This document shows, piece by piece, positions 25,195 through 37,768 of a stretch of 64,000 nt of DNA. The position numbers and the translations under genes were made by a program. Under the pieces are notes generated by a model, which was given only the letters and a program-made list of their open reading frames with translations, made no database searches and was not told the origin of the DNA. The number at the start of each line of letters is the position of its first letter. The first letter of the stretch is position 1. The stretch comes from Pseudisothecium myosuroides (taxonomy: Eukaryota > Streptophyta > Bryopsida > Hypnales > Lembophyllaceae), in assembly GCA_951799445.1 (NCBI GenBank), contig OX637296.1, positions 4,836,001-4,900,000 of the forward strand, given 5' to 3'.

Positions 25195-27354
25195 TTCAAA
25201 GTATTCCCAATACTATTGGTGGGTTGGAAAAATTGGTGTGTCTCTATCTATTTCATTGTAGCATGTTACCGAGTATTCCCGATACTATTGGTGGGTTGGA
25301 GAAATTGGAGCGTTTGAATCTATTTGGTTGTAGCATGTTACAAAGTATTCCTGATACTATTGGTGGGTTGGAGAAATTGAAGCATCTCAATCTATCTTAT
25401 TGTAGCATGTTACAGAGTATTCCCGATACTATTGGTGGGTTGGAGAAATTGGAGCATTTGCATCTATTTGGTTGTAGTATGTTACAAAGTATTCCTAATA
25501 CTATTGGTGGGTTGGAGAAATTGGAGCATCTCAATCTATCTGGTTGTAGCATGTTAAAAAGTATTCCTGATACTATTGGTGGGTTGGAGAAATTGGAGCG
25601 TTTGAATCTATGTGGTTGTAGCATGTTACAAAGTATTCCTGATACTATTGGTGGGTTGGAGAAATTGAAGCATCTGGATCTATCTTTATGTAGCATGTTA
25701 CCGAGTATTCCCGATACTATTGGTGGGTTGGAGAAATTGGAGCATCTCAGTCTATCTGGTTGTAGCATGTTAGAAAGTATTCCTGATACTATTGGTGGAT
25801 TAGAGAAATTAGAGAGTCTCACTCGATCTGATTGTAGCATGTTACTGAGTATTCCCGATACTATTGGTGGATTGGAGAAATTGGAGGATCTGGATCTATC
25901 TAGTTGTAGCATGTTACAAAGTATTCCTGATACTATTGGTGGGTTGGAGAAATTGAAGCATCTCAATCTATCTTATTGTAGCGTGTTACAGAGTATTCCC
26001 GATACTATTGGTAGGTTGGAGAAATTGGAGCATTTGGATCTATCTAGTTGTAGCATGTTACAAAGTATTCCGGATACTATTGGTGGGTTGGAGAAATTGG
26101 AGCATCTCAGTCTATCTGGTTGTAGCATGTTAGAAAGTATTCCTGATACTATTGGTGGGTTGGAGAAATTGGAGCGTTTGAATCTATGTGGTTGTAGCAT
26201 GTTACCGAGTATTCCCGATACTATTGGTGGGTTGGAGAAATTGGAGCATTTGAATCTATTTGGTTGTAGCATGTTACAAAGTATTCCTGATACTATTGGT
26301 GGGTTGGAGAAATTGAAGCATCTCAATCTATCTTATTGTAGCATGTTACAGAGTATTCCCGATACTATTGGTGGGTTGGAGAAATTGGAGCATTTGCATC
26401 TATTTGGTTGTAGTATGTTACAAAGTATTCCTAATACTATTGGTGGGTTGGAGAAATTGGAGCATCTCAATCTATCTGGTTGTAGCATGTTAAAAAGTAT
26501 TCCTGATACTATTGGTGGGTTGGAGAAATTGGAGCGTTTGAATCTATGTGGTTGTAGCATGTTACAAAGTATTCCTGATACTATTGGTGGGTTGGAGAAA
26601 TTGAAGCATCTGGATCTATCTTTATGTAGCATGTTACCGAGTATTCCCGATACTATTGGTGGGTTGGAGAAATTGGAGCATCTCAGTCTATCTGGTTGTA
26701 GCATGTTAGAAAGTATTCCTGATACTATTGGTGGATTAGAGAAATTAGAGAGTCTCACTCGATCTGATTGTAGCATGTTACTGAGTATTCCCGATACTAT
26801 TGGTGGATTGGAGAAATTGGAGGATCTGGATCTATCTAGTTGTAGCATGTTACAAAGTATTCCTGATACTATTGGTGGGTTGGAGAAATTGAAGCATCTC
26901 AATCTATCTTATTGTAGCGTGTTACAGAGTATTCCCGATACTATTGGTAGGTTGGAGAAATTGGAGCATTTGGATCTATCTAGTTGTAGCATGTTACAAA
27001 GTATTCCGGATACTATTGGTGGGTTGGAGAAATTGGAGCATCTCAATCTATCTGGTTGTAGTATGTTACAAAGTATTCCTGATACTATTGGTGGGTTGGA
27101 GAAATTGAAGCATCTCAATCTATCTTATTGTAGCATGTTACAAAGTATTCCTGATACTATTGGTGGGTTGGAGAAATTGGAGCATCTAGATCTATCTTCT
27201 TGTAGCATGTTACAAAGTATTCCGGATACTATTGGTGGGTTGGAGAAATTGGAGCATCTCAGTCTATCTGGTTGTAGCATGTTAGAAAGTATTCCTGATA
27301 CTATTGGTGGGTTGGAGAAATTGAAGTTCTTCCAATTCGGAAACTGTATTCAAC
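25195..27354 (+). repeat. 30-unit LRR array, 72 bp per unit
   Basis: Thirty units of 24 codons, consensus SIPDTIGGLEKLEHLNLSGC followed by SMLQ. Positions after LEKL vary (EHLNLSG, KHLNLSY, ERLNLCG, EHLDLSS), while the SIPDTIGGLEKL half is nearly invariant. The frame is open throughout. Long antisense open frames exist only because of the repeat. The array lies downstream of an in-frame TGA at 25077. Confidence 0.95.
25261..27042 (+). repeat. 936-bp (13-unit) internal duplication of the LRR array
   Basis: Sequence 25261-26108 reappears at 26197-27044 offset by exactly 936 bp (13 x 72). The only differences noticed are single bases near the ends (CG against CA near 25310/26246). This indicates a recent unequal exchange that kept the reading frame. 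Confidence 0.9.
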
Positions 27355-28559
27355 TTAGAATACTTTCTGATTGTATTGACAAGATTATATCAAGGCCTGG
27401 AATGTCTAGTCCATGGTGAGAAACTTTGGAGTATTCTATTCACTATCTGATTTCATTGGTTACTTTGAAAATGAATCGGTGCCGATAGTTGCGGACTGTG
27501 ATAGAGCTACCACACAACCTATGGCATTTTAATTTGGACAAGTGTAAACAGCTTGACCATCTCCCATCCTTTGAAGGATTGACTTTGTTGGCAACTTTGA
27601 CTCTATACAATTGCGCACGGTTGAAAGAAATCGAGGGTCTAGATTGTCTCACAACTTGGGAGTAAGTGAACTTGATGGATTGCATGTCAATGCATCCAGG
27701 CACTCTACATCTGCACTACAACCAGGCAATGCAGTTCTACTACTTGAGTGGAAGTAATATTGTTGTGAAATTTGACAACGATTGGTCGGAGGTAAGTTTT
27801 TGTTGCTAGAAGTACATCATTAGTGATTTCAAGATCTATGGTACATTGCATAAGTCGAGAAATTCCTTGACCAGCATTTGATTGGAATTTTGCAGAGAGA
27901 ACCAACGTTGTAGCTAATCACCTACTATGACAATGCGTTTGGATTCGTCGATTATGGTTTGGTACAATGGCTTTTTGCTATTTGTGGCAATGGCAAGGTT
28001 TGCATGGAAGCAACAGTTGTAGGCGAAAACAAGTGTGTGGTTGTTGTCATTTGTTGTGTGGCGCATGGTGGTTGGATTGACATTGAAGAGTAATGGGAAT
28101 TATAGAAGTGAATGTTTTTTGGATGCCTGGATTGCAAGGAATGGCCAAGAAATTTTACGGTCTCAAAAGTTGATCACGTTGAAGCATACTAATCGTTGTG
28201 ACCAAGTTTATCTTTGCACTCTAAGGAGAATCCACCCTTTGGTGAGGGTTTTGAAACATGGAGACAAGATTCAAGTAGCAGTATGACCAAGTGATGCAGA
28301 TTGGAAAATCACAATTGAATGTTGCAATATTTGTGTTGTATATGGACACGGTGACGGCCAAGTAATATCTATGAACTCAAGATTGTTGGATGACCAACAG
28401 TCACAACAAAAGAGGGCAGAGTTTGCAATGTTGATATTGGCAAACAAGTGCTCTGAAAATTCTGAGAATGCAGTTAGTTCTGAGAGTTTAGATCGTTCCA
28501 AGAATTCTGATAAATTTGAAACACAATCCCAAGTGCCTTGAATTTTTTGAGTGTACAAG

Positions 28560-29782
28560 TAGTTCCAAGACCAATTGAATTAACTTGTTTTTGTGAAGTT
28601 CAATAGCATCAAAAAATTGTCAATTTTGTGAAAATTAGTGTGTATATTTTGGTGATTCCAAACTTTATAATAACAACTTAATTTTTTTGGATTGGTTGAA
28701 TCAATATGTGCATCATGAACTCTAGTATTTGTACAAGAAATCTGAACTAAAAAATGCATCATATAGCTCTAATATATAAATGGAACACATGTCCTATTTA
28801 ACAAATGTTTCAAATTTAACGGCATTAAAGATGTAATAATGGTTCATATTGCAACCAATGTTCTACAATGATTCATGCAATTCTATGCCCTCAATTCGAA
28901 ATAAATATTCAAATATCAAGACAATGAACATGATGTGTATGTTTGTCAAATTGTGAATATTTGAAACTCAATAAATGTCCACTTCCTTCATTTTTCATAT
29001 ACAACAATTTGAAATGATGTATACCAACATGCCAAGGTACTAGAAAAAAAAATTTGGAATTTTAAGAAAAAGTTTACAAAATATAAAACAATTCCAAATT
29101 ATTCTAGACAAAACCAAGTTCTTGATATAGCTAAGTAACTTTGAAATTCACTTTTTTTCAAATCAAAACTAATTTTTTCTTCAAACTCCATTGTAATGTG
29201 TTATATGTCACATACTACAACTTTTCTATATCTACTTTTGGACTTTGTCCATTGATACTTATAATATGGTTGTTTGAATGAAAAAGTTTCAAATCCATAC
29301 TCAGTTTTGTTTGTTACTATGCACATCACAAAATCAGACCTTCTTAAAAGTTAAAAAACCTTTGAACATATATAAATCCACAAGTTTTTATTAAATTGCA
29401 TTGTTTTCTTTTACAAAGTATGTCAAATGACCGCTTTTTACGTTTTGTTTTAAATCTTTTAAATTTTTGACTCATCTTATCATCCAAATTTGAGAAAATA
29501 AGACATAGATATAAAAAAGCACAATTTTGATGAATTGGTCAATACAAGGAAATTTTAAAATTTTCAATTTCATTTTGATGTGAGCTATATAGAAAAAAAA
29601 TGATCAAAAAATGAAAATAAAGTAAAAAAGTGATGCTTGAAAATGGGAAAAAAGTTGTTGAATCTTCTTGGACATTTAAAAATTGAGGTCTACTAAAAAG
29701 GGCCCTCTAGCTTCAAAGTAATTCTTGATTATAAAAAACTGCCTTATTCTACTTCATATAATATCTTGCTACTAGTTGTATT
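28560..29782. other. AT-rich intergenic stretch
   Basis: No coding, RNA or paired element ends recognised. Strong A/T runs throughout. Confidence 0.5.
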
Positions 29783-30143
29783 CAGGGTTGTCTTGTCTGA
29801 CACGTTTTAGGGTTTCGGTGTCGTGTTGGACGTCTGACGTCGCGTGTTGTATAGGACAACTTGACGGACGGGCGTCCAACTACGTCATGTAATTTCATCT
29901 TCAGCAGCTACAAAAATTTGAAATCTTATTATAACTATGAACCTAAAATTAGAATGTAATATGTATTCATGAAATTAAGACATTTCATTAACATGAAACA
30001 TTAATATGTCAAAATTGTAAATTTCTAATGATATATTTTAAAGTCAACTAGATGTTTGGTCAATCAGACGTCGCGGGGGCTCTACTAGACGTCGTGTGAC
30101 GTCGAGTTGTCGCGATGTCGCGATGTTTGGGAAGACAACCCTG
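29783..30143. mobile_element. hAT-type MITE with 8-bp target duplication
   Basis: The ends are CAGGGTTGTCTT and its inverse AAGACAACCCTG. The flanking 8-bp direct repeat GTTGTATT (29775-29782 and 30144-30151) is perfect. CAGGG termini with 8-bp duplications are the signature of the hAT superfamily. The 361-bp interior carries GACGTCGCG-type subterminal motifs in both orientations and no transposase. Clean ends suggest relatively recent insertion. Confidence 0.92.
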
Positions 30144-30180
30144 GTTGTATTTGATATTAATATATACTATTTAATTGATA

Positions 30181-30933
30181 TTCCCTTTGTCTCAAAATAA
30201 ATCTTTGATATTCTAAATTTGTTTGGTTCAAATTAAATTCAATATTTCAATGGTTTACAAAATGAACCATTGGGTGGGCACGCTTGATGGTGTCAACTGG
30301 ACAATGTATAGTGACTAGCAATTTGAAGTTGAATCATTGCTTGAAAATGATCGAATTTGAATTGTAGGCTCTGATTGTAGATTGAATTCAAGAGCTTATC
30401 AAAGAACGTTGGTAGAAGCTAATCAAAGGTGAATCGCAAGCTTTGATTGCAATTTAAGCACAAAAGCTTATCGAAGAATAATGACAAATCGCTCATCGAA
30501 GTTGAATCACAAGCTCTGGTCGTAATTGAATCACATGAGCTAATCAAAGAACGATGATAATCATGATATAAGCTTATTGAAGTTGACTTAAAAGAACTAA
30601 TCAAAGTTGCATCATGAGAGTTGATCAAAGTTGCATTATATGCGGTGATCAAAGTTGAATGCATAGGAGCTAATTCAAGTTCTTTGCACTGGAGTTGGTA
30701 GTAGAATCATCCAAATTCATTGCATTGGAGCTGTTAGCAAATTAGGAGAAATTTGATAATTTTGCAACTTATTTTCAACATGGTCTGCTTGACTTTTGAC
30801 TTCGAAACTATCATGCCTAATGGGGTTGATTTGAATCTACAATAACTATGCATTCCCATCCAAAATAGGAGTACCTGAAGCATTAACCTAACCTTTTCCA
30901 GGAAACCTTGGTTTTATTTTGAGACAGAGGGGG
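30181..30933. mobile_element. Mariner/Stowaway-like non-autonomous element
   Basis: The ends TTCCCTTTGTCTCAAAATAA and, inverted, CCCCCTCTGTCTCAAAATAA are flanked by TA on both sides. This resembles the classical Stowaway terminus (CTCCCTCCGT…). At 753 bp it is longer than most Stowaway MITEs. The middle (30370-30660) holds degenerate short repeats around ATCAAAGTTGAATC and AAGCTTATC. No transposase is seen. Confidence 0.85.
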
Positions 30934-31177
30934 TACTTTTTTAGATGGTCAATATTTTGAATCAATAATCTGTCTTAAAATGAATACATTTTAGGATCAT
31001 TGATCATTAATCTTAGTCTACAAAGATATGATTGTCAAATACTACCCTCAAGATTTGCAAAGCTTGAATAAGTGTTACTTTTAGGTATGTCTACTTTAAA
31101 TTATGAGTTCTTCTGTACTCTACAAGAAGTCATCCATTGGGGTTGAGGGTCTTACTGTCATTTACATCTATGTATAT

Positions 31178-32253
31178 CACTAGTAGAAAATTCAGTGACC
31201 AAATTAACAAAAATTCAACATAAAAGTGTTGATTTTTTTGTTGATTTGGTCAAGTCAAAAATGAAAAAAATAAATAAATAAATTCGGCCATATAGAAATC
31301 GACACATGGCAAGTGCCACATCATCACCAAAAATGCCACCTAGGCCGGTCAAACCAATGAGAATCCACCACCTAGACAAGTCACCACCTAGGCCGATCAA
31401 ATCAGTAGGAAACCGCCACCTAGGCAAGGCACCACCTACGTAAGTGGTGCCAATGGGGTTCGAACCTTGCACCCCTTGCTTAGGGGTCAAGGCCTTTACC
31501 AACACACCATGTATCCATGTACATGTGCATAATTGGGTTACGTTTTTATTTATTTGGTTAAAACTAGTTTTTTCCATTTGTTTTTCAAACTCAACAGACT
31601 TTAGAGGCCATTTAAGCATAGAAAACAACTTATTTCAAAAAATTTCCAACTAAGAAAAGTTTCTAAATCAAAATAAATTTCATCTCCAAAAATCCGTTTG
31701 CAATTCAAAGTCTTGAATCGAAAGTTATGAATAAATTTCAAAGAGGGTGTTTAGAAATGTCAAAAAAAAGTTCATTTTAACCCCTCTCTGAAATTCATTC
31801 ATAACTTTTGATTAAAGACTCTAAATTGCAAACGGATTTTTGGAGATGAAATTTAGTTTGATTTAGAAACTTTTCTTAGTTGTAAGTTTTTTGAAATAAG
31901 TTTTTTTTCTATGCCTAAATCGCCTTTGAAGTCTGCTGGTTAAAAAAACACCGAATTGTAAATGATGAAGTTTAAAATTTTAAAACAATTGTACATAGAA
32001 TACTAACTTTGGTGATTTAAACATTTTTCAAATGAAAAAAATTACTTGAGATTCTTCTAAGTCAAAATGAACAAAAAAGTGTTGATTTTTTAGTTACTTT
32101 AGAGTTGCAGTATCCGAATCAACAAAAAAAAGTGTTGATTTTGGTAATATCTACCAGAATCAACAAAAAACTGTAAAAATGGACGATATAGTATCCACTT
32201 CAACAAAAATTTGTTGATGTTTTGTTGATTTGGGCACTGTTTTTCTACTAGTA
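31178..32253. mobile_element. CACTA-like non-autonomous element
   Basis: The left end CACTAGTAGAAAATTCAGTG mirrors the right end CACTGTTTTTCTACTAGTA. The outermost right base is changed, and the 3-bp flanks TAT/TAC differ by one. Subterminal TCAACA/TGTTGA repeats occur at both ends, as in CACTA elements. An internal palindrome lies at about 31617-31905. The element also contains a tRNA-like segment (31440-31509). No transposase is encoded. Confidence 0.78.
31440..31509 (-). repeat. tRNA-derived (SINE-like) segment inside the CACTA-like element
   Basis: Read on the minus strand it has an A-box-like TGTTGGTAAAGG near the 5' side and a perfect B-box core GGTTCGAACC at 31457-31466, with GGCACCA following. 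The arms between them do not fold as a convincing modern tRNA, so no functional tRNA is claimed. Confidence 0.5.
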
Positions 32254-33752
32254 TACCTTTGCCTTGAAAATCAGTACTATACATGAAGGTTTAATTTAGT
32301 ACTCAGATGCCAAAATTGAATTTTCACGTCAGATTTTCAAGAGGACATGTCACTTCACACCATTCCATGTGACACTTTTTTTACAAAAATGACTTAATTT
32401 ATGTCAAAGCTGACCTTCACATAGGGCACTCCATTCATTGTACCATCTAAATCTGTGCAAGCAATTGCATTTTACTTCATTAGCATATGCCAATGTACAA
32501 AAATTGGTCATCAGTTTCTATTACATGCAGTCCAAGTAAGCTCCAGAGCACCATGGGCATGCAATAGAAAATGACAACTAATTTTCATAATGTATCGAAC
32601 AACAAACCAATTCTGCAATTCTAATTTGCTGAGGCACCATGAGCAAACAAATGAAAATGAAAACCAATTTTCCATTATAACACAAAAAAACACGTAGCAT
32701 CAACCTGATTGCAACTATAACATTGCGTGACTGACACATTAAGTTATACGAAGTAATAGTCTTTTTCTATGTTGTGCACAAGCCAAGTAGAAGACTCAAA
32801 AGAACCAATATAGATGAATATACCTTGGACGAGCATTCATCGAACAAACAAGGACCCCTTGCTGCCAATGTACAACAACTCATTTGGAATCGTCAATCGT
32901 CAATTATTGCTTCCATTCAGCTCTTCAAAAGAACGTAAAGTACCTACCAATACACATCGGTCCAGAATCTATGGGCTGGAATACTTGTTCAGGAATGCAC
33001 AATCTAAAAATTATCCTTCGGTAAAAAAAGTCTAGACTCGCCAACAAACCATGAATCCTATCTCTAAACATCTACTAGTCTTAAGTTTAATCAAACCAAG
33101 GACAACCTGGTAATTAGCACCAAATTTCGTATGATCCAGCCCTTATAATATATTGCACCCACTCAACGGTGTTTTAACCACTTCTCTCCCACACCTAAAC
33201 AGATCAAAATCCACCAAGCTTAGCAATTTCCTTTGGGACATGTTAAGAATTGACCACCCAATAATGGCCAAAAATGGCGGCTTTAGGAGTTCTAATAAGT
33301 CATTTTAGGAAGCTTCAAGGAAGATAAAAACGTATACTAGTAGAAGAAAAAGTCATATTCTAACTTTCTGAATGATAGAAATACATTTTTGGAGATTTCA
33401 AATAATCAACGATTAGCTTCCAAAAGTGGACTATTCATTTTTAGCTTGGGCAGTTAGGTGTTAGCCCTAAAGAACCAAGAAGGCATATATTTGGCCTAAT
33501 GTTTCCTCAGCAATTTTAGGAAATTCACATTCGGAATTCTATTATTCCAAAATCCATATTGGAACGAATACATGCTACGTCCTTCACTCATTCTGGTGAT
33601 GTAAAATCTGTCTCCATTTCAATTTTTCTTTCCATTATAAGAACAATCAAAATAGTCAACTTACAACCATGAATCCATGCTCCTTAAGGGATGTACTATA
33701 GAGGTCCTAAAGACATGTATAGTGGACCACAAGGTATGTATAATAAGTTTAC
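32254..33752. other. Intergenic region downstream of the AP-2 mu pseudogene
   Basis: No gene recognised. The stretch 33560-33680 is related to the duplicated block near 19570-20010. The missing last AP-2 mu exon would be expected here but was not found. Confidence 0.45.
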
Positions 33753-34855
33753 CTTCAAAAACCGAACTCAAAGGCCAGAAGCAGTAAACATGGAAACCTA
33801 TCACAAGAGATTTCAAAATTAGCTTAATTATCCTGCAGCATGCACCACATCGTGACAAAAATACTGAACTAATGCTATAAAGATCCAAAGTGAAGATCTG
33901 AAATACAAGCATTGATTTGCTAATGGCCACACACTTGGAACTCCATCTGAATGGGTGCTCTAGTCCAAGACTTTTGATCAACCATGGTTGATAACAGCTC
34001 AACTTCAGCACTCATCGTCAGCTCTATTTGTCCAGGAAACTTTTCTCACCCTAACGCCCATTCCAACCACATAGTGGGTTAAGGACAATGATTGCAACCA
34101 CCTCATGTGCTATTGAAAGAGAGAGCCACTAGCCAAATTTAAAGAGTGTGAGAGGGATCTTTACTTCCATACTAAACAGTCGATAGCTGAATTGTACTTG
34201 GCTCTTCCAAAGGTCACCTGGAAACTAACTTTGGCAGTGTGCTTGGGAACAAGGACCTTGACCACAACTCCAAGTGCGAACATCTTGGCCCCGAAGACAT
34301 TTTTGACTTGAACATGCAATGTTGATGCATCAGAGTGCACCCTTTTGAATAATGACTATAATCATAAGACACTCCGACAAAAAGTCTCCTAAACTTAGAG
34401 CAAACCATTCCAATGTAGTCTTTGTCTCAAAACAAGACCGCATTTTCTATAAATCGCTTACCTTAACATTGACCTCCATTTTGGTCCGGTCCAATTCCTT
34501 GATGCTAGGCAATATCCGGAAAGGTAGGTTGATACCCTCCGTAATTTGATACCTGTGAATCCAAACAATCCTTAGTACTCAGTATATGTTTACAGTAACA
34601 TCAAAAAGGCACATATCAGTCTCATAATATGCAACATTCTATGTCAAAGCAAAAATATAAAAAGGTAGACAAATGATCGTGACGATCATGAGCAACTTAC
34701 TTCATCAGCTCAAAGTCTCCATCAAGAGGAACAAAATTGATGGTCTTCTCAGCTTTGAATCTTGTAAGATTAACACATTGGTGGTAGGTGACATCATCAA
34801 GCTCAATAGTCTTACCACTATCGAAAGAGAAAACAAATGGAGTCAGTGCAAGATA

Positions 34856-34993
34856 AGGTAGGAGGTCCTTAAATGGAGCGGGTTTTAAATGTGTCCCCTA
34901 TCTAGGAATGAGTGACATATTCTCTGAAAAATCTACTACTGTCATTGATGAGGTAGGTGGGCTTAAATGATCCATTTAAAGGACCTCCTACCT
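34856..34993. mobile_element. Small MITE with AGGTAGGAGGTCC ends, in an AP-2 mu pseudogene intron
   Basis: AGGTAGGAGGTCCTTAAATG at the left is inverted at the right (CATTTAAAGGACCTCCTACC), 138 bp in total. Related ends occur at 39868-40195. No target duplication is clear. Confidence 0.75.
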
Positions 34994-35494
34994 CACCTCC
35001 AGATACTTAAATGCTTCCCAAAAGCCTAAATCAAAGTGCTACAATAGATGATTAAATCATCAAAGAAGGCATGCAACCAACCTTCTTAACGGTCGAGCCT
35101 TGGCTTGAGCTTCTTTTCCTAGACCAATTTTATCGTTCAGGCCCAGCTTTAAATCTGGCATTCCCGAAAGGAAGCACTTCACTAGAATTTTCCCGGTCAC
35201 ATCACAACGCAAAGTATTTCCTGGAAGACAAGAAGGTGATGCAAAGGTCTAAAACACTAACAGGATTATGCTCAGAGATTTCAAATTTAAAAGATGACAA
35301 GGATTTGGAAAAGAATAATAAAAATAAGCCAATATTGCAACTCATGACGCAGAACAACAAGCATTCACCATTGAACTTACGAAGTCTCTTCCAACGTCTA
35401 TACATCCCATTAAATGGAACACTCGCCTAATTCCATCTTCCCAAAAACTACAAATGGCAATGACATTGACCAAAGCACTTACCCTTCTGAGATA

Positions 35495-35853
35495 TCATCA
35501 CAAAGTTTAGACCCTACGATTTGGCAACAATTATCGTGCAATTATCGTTGTTTCATGGGTTCGTACCATAATCGCACTAACTCAGTGTATTTTTACACAC
35601 TAAATCAGTGCAAAAAATATGAATATCAATAGCGTACGGTTTATGTACTTTAACTATATGATTGCTGTGCAGTTTTGACACAATAATTGTATAGTTAGAG
35701 TACATAAACCGTACGCTATTGATATTCATTATTTTTGCACTAATTCAGTGCGTAAAAATACACTGAGTTAGTGCAATTATGGTACGAACCCATGAAACAA
35801 CGATAACCGCACGATAATTGCTGCCAAATCGTAGGGTCTAAACTTTGTGATGA
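35495..35853. mobile_element. TA-flanked MITE with long inverted arms, inserted in an AP-2 mu exon
   Basis: The ends TCATCACAAAGTTTAGACCC are perfect inverted repeats. Arms of roughly 150 bp run inward almost to the centre, and TA flanks both sides (35493-35494 and 35854-35855). Removing the element and one TA rejoins the exon at a conserved NLL-like position, so the insertion site is certain. TA duplication fits the Tc1/mariner group. Confidence 0.9.
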
Positions 35854-36363
35854 TAAGAAGGTTCACCCTTTCCACAATGTCGAGAAAGACCTGTACAATA
35901 AGTAATATATTTGTTGAGTTCCACAAACCTTAAAAAACCACTTCTTCAGATCACCAAACCATTCAAATAGCAAATAATTAACCCCTTAAGTCTGTATCTC
36001 ATTTTTCTTATATATGAGACCTTCTCGCCTCCAACCCACAGCCCCTGTTACTTAAAGTGTAGCATTGATTGCAGGTCTATTATCTACGGCCTGCACAGAA
36101 ATAACCAACGTTGGCAGGTATTGGCACACTACAACTCGAAGATCCTTCCAAACTCAACAAATGAATGTTATGCTCGATTTCAAGACACCAGGACTGCTAC
36201 AGAGTTAGAAGAAGCACCATCATCCAACCAATCTATAGAGAAGACTAATATACCAAAATTGATATTACCTTGTCCAAAAATGGGGAACAAACACCTTCTT
36301 GAGTGATGTAGAGCTTCAGACTCTCGAGAGATAAATTTTGAGGATACCCAAAGTCCATAATTT

Positions 36364-37768
36364 TTGGGCTAGGGTGAATTGACCCCCTTATTGCCCCACC
36401 TTTGGATGACGGAGGGATGAGGGGATGTCGTTCCCTGTCCATCCCGCCCCGCCCTCCTCCCCTGCGACCTGGAACCTCCTTCCTTGCGACCTGCTCCCTT
36501 CTCCCCTTCAACCTGCTCCCTTCCTCCCTCTTCCCTCCTCCCTCCTCAGTTGTCCTTTGTATTGAATGCAGTTGTAGTGAGACTAGCCTCTTTGCTAATT
36601 AGTTTGATCTTTTGGTCATTTGCACAACACGAAATGAGCAAGAATGAACTTTGATGGTGTTAGTGGAATCTAGATACTATAAACTTGGATGGTATCAGTA
36701 GCATGCATGCGAGAGGCCAGATTTTGTTGCTTTGAAATTGTGCCATCATTTGGCTGTCTTACTCAAGCTAGCCCGGCCTCTGTCCTTTGTTGCCCCTTGT
36801 TGGTGTTAGTAACAGAATGCCGTGAGCCAAAACGGGTGAAGCGCTGATTTTTGTTTAAGAGTCTGTCTGTCTTTCTGCTATCCTTGACAATAGCAGCTTG
36901 CATAGAGGGCAAGATAACCTAATCCAGTAGAAGTATGATCCTGCTGAACGTACGTCTCAAGAACTTGAAAATTAGACATGATTCTTTTGAAGTGGCCGGG
37001 TTTGGTCTTTCGATGGGATGGCCGTGCCAGTAATACTTAATTATGTTGCAGAGTTTTTGGTTGTTCCCAGTGTTTATCTTCTGCATCGTTCCCAATGTTC
37101 GATTCAACATGTTGGTTGATCATCTATGGCCTTCAATACCCCGGATGGAAGTAACTTGGTAGGCTGGAATTCTAGAATCATCTCTCTCGTTTTGTTTTGT
37201 TTTAAATCAAAATCATACATGTGCCCTACCACCAGCCATCCCGATCCATCACTCTAGTGAAGGTACGCAGATTGGGCACTTCAAGAAACTTGTGCAATTT
37301 GCACTTGGACTCAAACTTAAGCATTGGACAACCATCAGACAAGATTTGAAAATGATTAGCAAGTAGTAGACATTTTCTGCGACTCCTTTGTATAACATTG
37401 GTTCAATTATAGGCAGAATTTGGGTTGCAATGTCAACGGCTTGGCAAATTTAACTCCCCCTTCAAAATTTCCTCGAGGCTTGATGCATAAGGATTTCTCA
37501 TGGTGCAAATTTGCATGGTTTATTAAAAGAACAAAACTACAATAGGAACATCCAAAATTGCCATCTTCAAACTTCAACTTCAGAAGTTCAAATCTCAAAC
37601 TAAAAACTAAAAACTACAGAACCACCTTCATACTTCAAACTTCAAATTTCAGGAGTTCAGATCCGACTTCCACGGAGCAGGTCGCAGGGGAGGAGGGCGG
37701 GGCAGGATGGACAGGGCACGGCACCCCCTCACCCCTTCGTCATCCAAAGGCGGGGCAATTCACCCTGG
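36364..37768. mobile_element. Mutator-like (MULE) non-autonomous element with 9-bp target duplication
   Basis: Inverted ends share GGGTGAATTG and extend about 100 bp inward with interruptions (CCTTTGGATGACG and GTCCATCC are present in both arms). They are flanked by a perfect 9-bp direct repeat CCATAATTT (36355-36363 and 37769-37777). The target is the start of an AP-2 mu exon: read on the minus strand, AAATTATGG follows the old GTATAG acceptor and is duplicated before ACTTTGGG. The 1405-bp interior is noncoding, with a GC-rich CT-tract at one side. A 9-bp duplication fits the Mutator superfamily. Confidence 0.9.

Larger units (their letters stand above)
22156..28541 (+). pseudogene. TIR-NBS-LRR (TNL) resistance-type gene with multiple stops
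   Basis: Exons read as 22156-22640 (TIR: DFDVFLNHRGPDTKATFVAH, YAESQYCLDEL), 22927-24061 (NB-ARC), 24345-24653 and 25002-27416 (LRR), then about 27490-28541 (post-LRR C-terminal domain, with LKHGDKIQVAV and WKITIECC). NB-ARC motifs: P-loop GMGGIGKKT (normally GKTT), kinase-2 LIVVDDIDD, GSRIIVTSR, GGHPLAL and MHD. In-frame stops lie at 23726 (TAG just before DKGLGRSQK), 25077 (TGA inserted in IGKLSKL-like sequence), 27663 (TAA) and about 28284 (TGA). Frames also change in the C-terminal part. TNLs are intracellular immune receptors; TIR domains are NADases. Lesions span the gene, so a full receptor is unlikely, though a TIR-only or TIR-NB product remains possible. Confidence 0.9.

Noticed and set aside
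25397..27118. Long minus-strand open frames across the LRR array (up to 189 codons, rich in NFSNPPIVSGIL)
   Set aside because: They are the antisense of the 72-bp LRR repeat. Repeats in multiples of three keep antisense frames open without selection.
31440..31509. Functional tRNA gene on the minus strand
   Set aside because: A- and B-boxes are present, but acceptor and anticodon stems do not pair convincingly.
36402..36602. GC-rich open frame with Pro/Leu-rich product
   Set aside because: Lies inside the Mutator-like element's CT-rich arm, which explains the composition.
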